From: an uncultured Coriobacteriaceae bacterium
GTDB lineage: Bacteria > Actinomycetota > Coriobacteriia > Coriobacteriales > Atopobiaceae
Direction: 5' to 3'
Assembly: GCA_900544655.1 (NCBI GenBank)
Contig: UQWE01000092.1
Coordinates: 1-5,110 of the forward strand
DNA length: 5,110 nt
Of this stretch, positions 1 to 4,337 are shown one piece after another; the stretch's first letter is position 1; each line of letters begins with the position of its first letter. A model generated the notes under the pieces. It saw only the letters and a program-made list of their open reading frames with translations, did no database searches and was not told the origin of the DNA. Position numbers and translations under genes: made by a program.

Positions 1-1
1 C

Positions 2-940
2 GGCTCCGTCATCGACACTGCAAAGGGCATCGCCCTCGGTGTCCCCTACCAGGGTGATCTGTGGGACCTCTACACCCACGCCGCCGAGCCCGTGGCGGAG
101 GGCAAGCTTCCCGTCGCGTGCGTCCTCACCATTCCCGCCGCCGGCTCCGAGGCCAGTGCCTCGAGCGTCCTTACTAACGAGGAGACCCACCTCAAGAAGG
201 GCCTCTCGTCCGAGCTCAACCGCCCCGTCGTCTCCATTCTCGACCCCGAGCTGACCTTCACCCTCCCCGCCTACCAGACGGCAGCCGGCATAACGGACAT
301 GTGCGCTCACATTCTCGAGCGCTTCTTCTCCACCAGCGGCCCCGTTCCCGTGACCGACCAGCTTGACTGCGGCCTCATCCGCGCCATCATCTCCGAGGCC
401 GGTCGCGTCATGGAAGACCCCGAGTGCTACGACGCGCGTGCCAACCTCATGTGGGCCGGCACGCTCGCCCACAATGACCTCGCCGGATGCGGCCGTGGCG
501 CCAATGGCGGTCGCGCGGGCGGCTGGGAGAGCCACGGAATGGAGCACGAGCTCTCCGCACATGACCCCAAGGTCGCCCACGGCGCCGGCCTTGCCGTCGT
601 CATGCCGGCGTGGATGCGCTACGTCTGGCAGTCCAACCCCGAGCGCTTCCTCACCCTGGGCGCCGGCGTGTTTGACATCGAGCCGGTGGATGTCGTCGAG
701 GATTGCATCGACGCCACGCCGGAGGAGGCCGTGGAGGATGCCATCCTCGCCACGATCGACGAGCTGCAGGCCTTCTTCTGCTCCATCGGTATGCCGCGCA
801 CGCTGGGAGAGCTCGGCTTCACCGCCGATGACATCCCCGCCTTCCTCGAGACGCTCGAGCAGAACAAGGGCGCCGAGTTTGGCCAGCTCCAAAGGCTCAC
901 GATGGATGACGCGCGCGCCATCTACGAGAGCTGTCTATAG
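2..940 (+). CDS. Iron-containing (group III) alcohol dehydrogenase, butanol-dehydrogenase type; 5' end cut off by the window
   Basis: Probable cytosolic NAD(P)H-dependent reductase interconverting aldehydes and primary alcohols. The reading frame is open from base 2, starting inside the nucleotide-binding domain with GSVIDTAKGIA, the end of the family's GGGSxxDxAK motif. About 75-80 N-terminal residues therefore lie outside; the GTG at 92 is an internal valine. The 312 visible residues contain PAAGSEAS (residues 45-52), a family hallmark near the cofactor site. Metal ligands by family alignment are D99 and H103 (TDMCAH), H178 (ESHGMEHELSAH) and H193 (VAHGAG). The HELSAH...HGAGLAVV block and the LTMDDARAIYES tail match BdhA/YqdH-like butanol dehydrogenases rather than FucO. 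A Gly/Arg/Ala-rich stretch just before H178 (about 161-174) looks longer than usual for the family. The stop lies 6 bases before the acylphosphatase start, so the two are probably co-transcribed. The substrate is not known from sequence. Family assignment is firm. Confidence 0.93.
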   Translation, partial: GSVIDTAKGIALGVPYQGDLWDLYTHAAEPVAEGKLPVACVLTIPAAGSEASASSVLTNEETHLKKGLSSELNRPVVSILDPELTFTLPAYQTAAGITDMCAHILERFFSTSGPVPVTDQLDCGLIRAIISEAGRVMEDPECYDARANLMWAGTLAHNDLAGCGRGANGGRAGGWESHGMEHELSAHDPKVAHGAGLAVVMPAWMRYVWQSNPERFLTLGAGVFDIEPVDVVEDCIDATPEEAVEDAILATIDELQAFFCSIGMPRTLGELGFTADDIPAFLETLEQNKGAEFGQLQRLTMDDARAIYESCL

Positions 941-946
941 TCAGCC

Positions 947-1300
947 ATGGATGTAAGTGAAGTCATCCGTACCTGGGATATCGACGGAGAGGTTCGCCTC
1001 GCCCTCGTCTTTGACGGCACCGTCCAGGGCGTCGGCTTCCGCTGGACCACGCAATCGCTCGCGAATGAGGCCGGCGTCACCGGCTGGGTCCGCAACGAGC
1101 CAAACGGCACCGTAACCGCGGAGATGCAGGGCACGGGCCACGCCATCTGCCAAGTGCTCGCCGGCCTTCGCGACCAATACGCCAGTGCTCGCTCGCACGC
1201 CTTCCTGCGTGCGATGAACCTGCACTTCACCGTTACCTCATGCGAAAGGAGGGCCTGCCGCCAGCTCGGCGACAAACCCTCCTTCGAGGTTCGGTATTAA
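947..1300 (+). CDS. acyP: Acylphosphatase
   Basis: Small cytosolic hydrolase that splits acyl phosphates (such as acetyl or carbamoyl phosphate) into carboxylate and phosphate. The 117-residue product has the family signature GTVQGVGFR at 24-32 and GWVRNEPNGTV at 46-56. R32 (phosphate-binding) and N50 (water-positioning) are the two catalytic residues, and both are present. Family members are usually about 90 residues. The extra length is a charged N-terminal extension of about 15 residues plus a slightly longer, cysteine-containing C-terminal part. The ATG at 947 is the only good in-frame start. There is no strong Shine-Dalgarno sequence at normal spacing (nearest GAGAG at 926-930), and the upstream dehydrogenase stops 6 bases earlier, so translation is probably coupled. 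The next ATG, at 951, is out of frame and hits TAA at once. The family is certain; the physiological substrate is not. Confidence 0.93.
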   Translation: MDVSEVIRTWDIDGEVRLALVFDGTVQGVGFRWTTQSLANEAGVTGWVRNEPNGTVTAEMQGTGHAICQVLAGLRDQYASARSHAFLRAMNLHFTVTSCERRACRQLGDKPSFEVRY

Positions 1301-1384
1301 CTGGCGATGACTGTCTCACGGGGTTGACAAAGGGACTGTCCCTTTGTCAACCGCCCCTTTGTCAACCGCCAAAGTCCCCATCGC
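1301..1384. other. Convergent intergenic region
   Basis: 84 bases lie between the stop codons of the acylphosphatase (+) and the short-chain dehydrogenase (-). The space is almost filled by the REP-like palindrome and its half-arm duplication. No T-tract follows the hairpin in either direction, so it is not a standard Rho-independent terminator. Being symmetric and placed about 20-30 bases after both stops, it could still protect or end both transcripts. Confidence 0.6.
1322..1370 (+). repeat. REP-like palindromic element A with duplicated right arm
   Basis: A perfect inverted repeat spans 1322-1352: 15-base arms (GGTTGACAAAGGGAC and its complement) around a single central T at 1337. The right arm is then repeated in tandem: the 16 bases CCCTTTGTCAACCGCC occur at 1340-1355 and again at 1355-1370. 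The core GACAAAGGGAC-N-GTCCCTTTGTC is shared with element B at 2370-2404, which carries A instead of T at the centre and therefore sits in the opposite orientation. Such short extragenic palindromes resemble REP sequences, which in many bacteria are spread by RAYT (Y1-type) transposases. No such transposase is in this window. It could also act as a bidirectional hairpin ending or stabilising the two converging mRNAs. Confidence 0.85.
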
Positions 1385-2188
1385 TTAGTCCTGGTCGGCG
1401 TAGAACGAGCCCATGTAGCGGATGTATTCGTCCTCGGTGTGGTTGGCCTTCCAGTCGTGGACGCTCTTCTTGTTGCGCTCGCCCGTGATGATGGAAAACT
1501 CCTTCCCGAGCTTCTCGAACGCCTCGTCGGCCACCTCGTCGGGCGTGAGTGCGAGCTTGACGACCTGCTCGCCCGCCGGCCCCTTCGGGAAGTTCTTCAT
1601 AGCCGTGGGCGTAAGCGTCGTGCCGAGCGTGCAGACCTCGACGTCAACGCCCGTCTTCTCGCACTCGCAGGCAACGGCCTCGGTGAGCTTGAGGATATAG
1701 GCCTTGCCGGCACCGTACTCGGCGTTCCACGGGGAGCTCGAGATACCCGTCATGGACGAGACGTTGATGACTGCGCCACGGTCCTGCGCGGCAAAGATGT
1801 TCATGAAGTGGTGGAACATGCGCAGGAAGCTGATGACGTTGACGTTCACCATCTTCTCGTGGTCCTCAAGCGAGGTGTGCTGGAACTTGCCAAAGTGGTG
1901 CAGGCAGGCGACGTAGCTCATGAAGCCCATATCAAGGCCCTCGGTGGCCGAAAAGACCGCCTCGCAGGCCTCGTCGGGACAGGACAGGTCGGCACGGACG
2001 ACCTTATAGTCCACGCCGTACTCCTCGTGGAACTTCTCGCCCTTCTCGCGCAGCAGCTCCTCGCGTCGACCCACCATGACCAGGTTCATGCCACCCTCGG
2101 CGAGCTTCTTGCAGAACGCCTCGCCCACGCCCTCGGTGGCACCAAGGACGATGCCCCACTCGCCGTACTTCTCGCGTAGATTCGTCAT
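1385..2188 (-). CDS. SDR-family NAD(P)-dependent oxidoreductase (classical short-chain dehydrogenase; 3-oxoacyl reductase / 17-beta-HSD-like)
   Basis: Soluble Rossmann-fold reductase of ketone or hydroxyl groups, 267 residues, normal for a classical SDR. The cofactor loop is GATEGVGEAF (16-25), a variant of TGxxxGxG. The arginines R41-R42 after the second beta strand suggest NADPH. ADLS (66-69) is the adenine-contact site, and the catalytic tetrad is N117 (NVN), S145, Y158 and K162 (YGAGK). The usual NNAG motif after strand 4 is replaced by SYVACLHH (91-98). The GATEGVG, GMNLVMVGR and YGVDYKVVRADLS pattern recalls 17-beta-HSD12-type 3-ketoacyl/steroid reductases, but the substrate cannot be read from sequence. 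The ATG at 2188 is preferred because AGGGAG precedes it by 4 bases; an in-frame ATG at 2245 lacks such a site. The gene is flanked on both sides by REP-like palindromes in inverted orientation. It follows the radical SAM gene on the same strand, 292 bases away. Confidence 0.93.
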   Translation of the reverse strand: MTNLREKYGEWGIVLGATEGVGEAFCKKLAEGGMNLVMVGRREELLREKGEKFHEEYGVDYKVVRADLSCPDEACEAVFSATEGLDMGFMSYVACLHHFGKFQHTSLEDHEKMVNVNVISFLRMFHHFMNIFAAQDRGAVINVSSMTGISSSPWNAEYGAGKAYILKLTEAVACECEKTGVDVEVCTLGTTLTPTAMKNFPKGPAGEQVVKLALTPDEVADEAFEKLGKEFSIITGERNKKSVHDWKANHTEDEYIRYMGSFYADQD

Positions 2189-2192
2189 AAGT

Positions 2193-2198
2193 CTCCCT
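2193..2198 (-). promoter_or_regulatory. Ribosome binding site of the SDR gene
   Basis: Read on the minus strand, AGGGAG lies 4 bases before the ATG at 2188, inside a purine-rich run of A and G. It decides the start at 2188 against the longer in-frame alternative at 2245. Confidence 0.75.
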
Positions 2199-2237
2199 TT
2201 TTCTTTTGCCGCCAGCCCCGACGGCATCGAACACTCA

Positions 2238-2247
2238 CTGTGCACAG
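2238..2247. promoter_or_regulatory. Perfect 10-bp palindrome upstream of the SDR (possible operator)
   Basis: CTGTGCACAG is identical to its reverse complement. It lies about 50-60 bases before the SDR start and next to the ATACC/GGTAT dyad at 2250-2271. Short palindromes in promoter regions often bind dimeric regulators. That is inference here: neither the regulator nor the promoter hexamers could be identified. Confidence 0.3.
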
Positions 2248-2249
2248 GG

Positions 2250-2271
2250 ATACCCCTTCATGCAAAGGTAT
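2250..2271. promoter_or_regulatory. 22-bp imperfect dyad upstream of the SDR (possible MerR-type operator)
   Basis: ATACC at 2250-2254 and GGTAT at 2267-2271 are perfect inverted arms. Inside them T2257/A2264 and the central CATG (2259-2262) also pair, giving 8 of 11 symmetric pairs. The size and GGTAT/ATACC arms recall operators of MerR-family regulators that sit between the -35 and -10 of reductase genes. I could not find convincing promoter hexamers around it, so the assignment is tentative. Confidence 0.3.
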
Positions 2272-2281
2272 GACCCTTCTC

Positions 2282-2295
2282 CTCCGCGAGCGGAG
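2282..2295. repeat. Short GC-rich inverted repeat
   Basis: CTCCGC and GCGGAG form 6-base perfect arms around GA. A compact hairpin is possible in an RNA crossing it, about 95-105 bases before the SDR start on the minus strand. There is no T-tract, so it is not called a terminator. Confidence 0.35.
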
Positions 2296-2369
2296 ACACA
2301 CCCATCCACGAACGGTGCCCAGACCGCGGGAGGTTGACTGGGCCGTAAACTCGACTCTTTTCAGCAAGG

Positions 2370-2404
2370 GGAGCTGACAAAGGGACAGTCCCTTTGTCAG
2401 CTCC
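2370..2404 (-). repeat. REP-like palindromic element B
   Basis: A perfect inverted repeat with 17-base arms (GGAGCTGACAAAGGGAC and its complement) around a single central A at 2387. The core is the same as in element A, with the centre base complemented, so B is in inverted orientation. Outside the left arm, CAGCAAGG (2362-2369) resembles a degenerate extra half-arm: on the minus strand the palindrome is followed by CCTTGCTG, comparable with the CCTTTGTC duplication after element A. It lies 77 bases after the radical SAM stop and about 180 bases before the SDR start. It could attenuate or separate transcription between the two genes, although no T-tract follows. Confidence 0.85.
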
Positions 2405-2421
2405 AACAGGGGGGCTCGGTC

Positions 2422-2431
2422 CGCATATGCG
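2422..2431. repeat. 10-bp perfect palindrome CGCATATGCG
   Basis: Self-complementary decamer in the 3' region of the radical SAM gene, inside a weak larger dyad (CTCGG at 2415-2419 and CCGAG at 2441-2445). There is no T-tract. Function unknown; it may be chance. Confidence 0.3.
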
Positions 2432-2480
2432 AAACGGGTCCCGAGGGCTCCGCTATGTGGCAGGCTCCACGCAGCGGAGC

Positions 2481-3932
2481 TTACTTCGTGGCCGTGGGTT
2501 CCTCGGTATAGCCATAGTGGCCCTGGGCCTTGAACTTCTTCATGTCCGTAGCAGCCATACCCTGCGAGTGATCTGCCACATGGCGCTTCTCGTACAGGGG
2601 GCTCTCTTTGTCGTTCCACAGGCGATCGGCGACGGGCGCCCAGGCCTTCGCGGCCTCGACGGTCTTCTCACGCAGCTGTTCCGGCGTCTCCTTCTCGACG
2701 AGGTCGGTGGAATGGGCACCGCTCTCCGCAACGAGCTTAGGTAGCGTGTCGGGATTCTCGAGCATGGGACACGGCTTGAGGTGGTTGGCGTTGAAGGGCT
2801 GTCCCTCGTAGTACTTCATGAAGATGGGGCTACCGAGCGCGTCAAGCAGGCTCACGTCATGGATGTTGACGTTGGAGTAGTGGATGAATACGCACGGCTC
2901 GACATCGCCCGCGGCGTTGATGTGCAGGTAGCGGCGGCCACCGGCGATGCAGCCACCCACGTACTCGCCATCATTCTGGAAGTCGAGGGTGAACAGCGGC
3001 TTCTTCTCGCGCATCTCGCGAACGAAGCGGTACATCTTCTCGCGCTGCTCGGGCGTGGGGATGAGCTCCGCCGTGGCGGCGCGGCCCACGGGCATGAAGT
3101 GGAAGTACCAGCAGAAAAGCGCGCCCTTGTCGATCATCCAGTCGATGTTCTCCTCCGTGGCGACCGTGTCGGCGTTCGCCCTCGTCCAGCAGCAGGAGAT
3201 ACCGAACGGCAGCTTGTGAGAACGCAGAAGGTCCATGGCGTGCTCGATCTTGGTGTAGGTGCCCTGGCCGCGGCGGGAGTCCGTGGTGTACTCGTTGCCC
3301 TCGGCCGAAATGGCCGGCACGAAGTTACCCACGCGAATCATGTCCTGGCAAAACTCCTCGTCGATGAGGGTGGCATTCGTGAAGCAGAGGAACGCGCAGT
3401 CAGGGTGCTTCTCGCAAATCTTGATGAGGTCGTGTTTGCGCACGAGCGGCTCCCCGCCCGTGTAGATGTACATGTGGGTGCCGAGCTCCTTGCCTTGGCA
3501 GATAATCGAGTCGATGTCATCGAAGGAGAGATTCTGCTGGTGGCCGTACTCCGCCGCCCAGCAGCCGGTGCAGTGCAGGTTGCAGGCGCTCGTGGGGTCG
3601 AGGAGGATGGCCCACGGGATGTTGCGCTGATACTTCTCGCGAGCCTTCTCCTGGACGGGCCAGGCGAGGAGGTTGCCGTCGACGAGCAGAGCCTTGAGGA
3701 GCTTCGTGCGCATCTCGGGGTTGAGGTCGAAGACGCGCATGATCAGGTCATACCAATTGCCACGGCTCTTGATAACGTCCGTGAAGGCCTTGCGTTGAAC
3801 AGGAAATACGCTGTCCGGAACAAGCTCGTTCACGAGATCCATGATCTTATCGATATTTTCGGCAGGATTCTCGTTGAGGTAATCAACAAGTTTGCTAAGC
3901 GCCGCACGCTCGGCAGCCCGGGTGAGTCCCAT
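2481..3932 (-). CDS. Radical SAM protein with SPASM-like C-terminal cysteine region, substrate unknown
   Basis: A 483-residue enzyme that should bind a [4Fe-4S] cluster and cleave S-adenosylmethionine to start radical chemistry. The N-terminal 100 residues are a helical, charged extension not recognised as a named domain. The radical SAM core begins with IPWAILLDPTSACNLHCTGC; C117, C121 and C124 form CxxxCxxC. TGGEP (158-162) is the SAM-contact motif. After the core, C328 (GGCIAGG), C347 (GDVEPC) and C388 (KPCPM) resemble a SPASM/twitch domain, which binds auxiliary Fe-S clusters in peptide- and protein-modifying enzymes. The C-terminus from about 400 is charged and helical. The ATG at 3932 is chosen because GGGGAG and AAGGA lie just upstream; the in-frame ATG at 3965 is preceded by GGAG only 2 bases away, too close. 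No small precursor-peptide gene was seen beside it. Fold assignment is firm, function open. Confidence 0.92.
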   Translation of the reverse strand: MGLTRAAERAALSKLVDYLNENPAENIDKIMDLVNELVPDSVFPVQRKAFTDVIKSRGNWYDLIMRVFDLNPEMRTKLLKALLVDGNLLAWPVQEKAREKYQRNIPWAILLDPTSACNLHCTGCWAAEYGHQQNLSFDDIDSIICQGKELGTHMYIYTGGEPLVRKHDLIKICEKHPDCAFLCFTNATLIDEEFCQDMIRVGNFVPAISAEGNEYTTDSRRGQGTYTKIEHAMDLLRSHKLPFGISCCWTRANADTVATEENIDWMIDKGALFCWYFHFMPVGRAATAELIPTPEQREKMYRFVREMREKKPLFTLDFQNDGEYVGGCIAGGRRYLHINAAGDVEPCVFIHYSNVNIHDVSLLDALGSPIFMKYYEGQPFNANHLKPCPMLENPDTLPKLVAESGAHSTDLVEKETPEQLREKTVEAAKAWAPVADRLWNDKESPLYEKRHVADHSQGMAATDMKKFKAQGHYGYTEEPTATK

Positions 3933-3935
3933 AGG

Positions 3936-3947
3936 TCCTTCTCCCCT
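3936..3947 (-). promoter_or_regulatory. Ribosome binding site of the radical SAM gene
   Basis: On the minus strand AGGGGAGAAGGA precedes the ATG at 3932. AGGGGAG has an 8-base spacing, which is good; the AAGGA part is only 3 bases away. This favours the 3932 start over 3965. Confidence 0.7.
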
Positions 3948-3973
3948 CGCGCCAGAGTCTCTCATCGCTCCGG

Positions 3974-4022
3974 TCTTATATAAACTGGTGTCATAATACC
4001 CTTGTCGTGTCTTATGTAAACT
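3974..4022. promoter_or_regulatory. 13-bp direct repeats bracketing the radical SAM promoter (possible paired operators)
   Basis: TCTTATATAAACT at 3974-3986 and TCTTATGTAAACT at 4010-4022 differ by one base and are 36 bases apart, start to start. Each holds a near-palindromic core (CTTATATAAA, CTTATGTAAA). The distal copy covers the -35 and the proximal copy covers the expected start point, an arrangement fitting a repressor that binds both. The regulator is not identifiable from this window. Confidence 0.45.
3993..4020 (-). promoter_or_regulatory. Sigma-70-type promoter for the radical SAM gene
   Basis: On the minus strand the -35 is TTTACA (complement of 4015-4020; 5 of 6 to TTGACA) and the -10 is TATTAT (complement of 3993-3998; 4 of 6 to TATAAT), with 16 bases between. 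Transcription would start near 3986, giving a leader of about 54 bases. The local AT-richness stands out from the GC-rich surroundings. A second AT-rich block (complement TTTATATAAG) sits at the start point and could be an alternative -10. Confidence 0.55.
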
Positions 4023-4145
4023 TACGAGATTGAGAATGATGCTGCGAGGGAGTTCCCGCCTTTACGACCCCGAGAGTTGAATGCGAGTCAAACGTCGGCG
4101 TCGGCACCCCGGAGGGGATGGCTTGCCTCGAAAGGACCCGACACC
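4023..4145. other. Intergenic stretch with no recognised gene
   Basis: It lies between the radical SAM promoter and the terminator of the second dehydrogenase. It holds a small CCCC-GGA-GGGG hairpin (4107-4117) and a GGGA-GT-TCCC dyad near 4048-4057. I recognise no riboswitch, small RNA or small coding sequence. Upstream control sites for the radical SAM gene are possible. Confidence 0.4.
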
Positions 4146-4183
4146 AAAAGGAAGGCCCGCCACCAACTCGGTGACGGACCTTT
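4146..4183 (-). terminator. Rho-independent terminator of the second alcohol dehydrogenase
   Basis: Read on the minus strand, the 11-base arms GGTCCGTCACC and GGTGGCGGGCC pair around the loop GAGTT (stem 4154-4164 with 4170-4180). Two A-T pairs can extend the base, and TTCCTTTT follows. Two of the pairs are G-U in the minus-strand RNA but become A-C mismatches in a plus-strand RNA, so the hairpin works only for the minus strand. It lies about 155 bases after the stop at 4338, leaving a rather long 3' untranslated region. Confidence 0.8.
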
Positions 4184-4337
4184 GTTAGCCGCTCTATTGG
4201 CCGCTCTAGATAGTCACGCCCGGCGTTCGCTGGCGGCCTCGCATCTCCGTGCGCCACACAGGCACGTGACGCCCGTGCGCCGTCCGGCCTCACGCCTCCG
4301 CGCGTCGCCCGGCCCTGCGCCCGTCGCGCGCTATCCC
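4184..4337 (-). other. GC-rich 3' untranslated region with degenerate tandem repeats
   Basis: It lies between the stop of the second dehydrogenase and its terminator. GCCGCTCTA occurs at 4188-4196 and 4200-4208, a 12-base period. Two adjacent units of about 25 bases, each starting GCCGG on the minus strand (4313 to 4289 and 4288 to 4265), align with a few mismatches and single-base gaps. No open frame of interest or known RNA was recognised. Confidence 0.4.

Noticed and set aside
1322..1352. REP-A palindrome as a simple Rho-independent terminator
   Set aside because: The stem is strong but neither side has a T-run, and the same core recurs at 2370-2404 between two genes. A repeat element is the better primary call; a terminating role is left open.
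1439..2179. Long open frame on the plus strand opposite the SDR gene
   Set aside because: It is antisense to a complete SDR with intact catalytic motifs. High GC codon usage leaves few stops on the opposite strand, and the product has low-complexity Leu/Val/Arg/Ala composition with no recognisable motif.
2189..2245. Longer SDR start at the ATG at 2245
   Set aside because: It would add 19 residues translated through the AGGGAG that serves the ATG at 2188. Classical SDRs start a few residues before the first beta strand, which fits 2188.
2333..2365. TTGACT followed by AT-containing sequence on the plus strand, resembling a promoter
   Set aside because: There is no acceptable -10 at proper spacing, and nothing on the plus strand downstream that it could express.
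2185..2619. Minus-strand open frame crossing the intergenic region between the radical SAM and SDR genes
   Set aside because: It overlaps the end of the radical SAM gene in another frame, runs through the palindrome of REP-B, and has no recognisable protein features.
3933..3965. Longer radical SAM start at the ATG at 3965
   Set aside because: Its only Shine-Dalgarno-like GGAG is 2 bases from the ATG, while a good purine-rich site sits inside this segment for the start at 3932.
2781..3983. 400-codon open frame on the plus strand opposite the radical SAM gene
   Set aside because: Antisense shadow of a gene with a clear CxxxCxxC core. The translation is rich in Val/Ala/Leu/Arg/His and has no domain signal or ribosome binding site.
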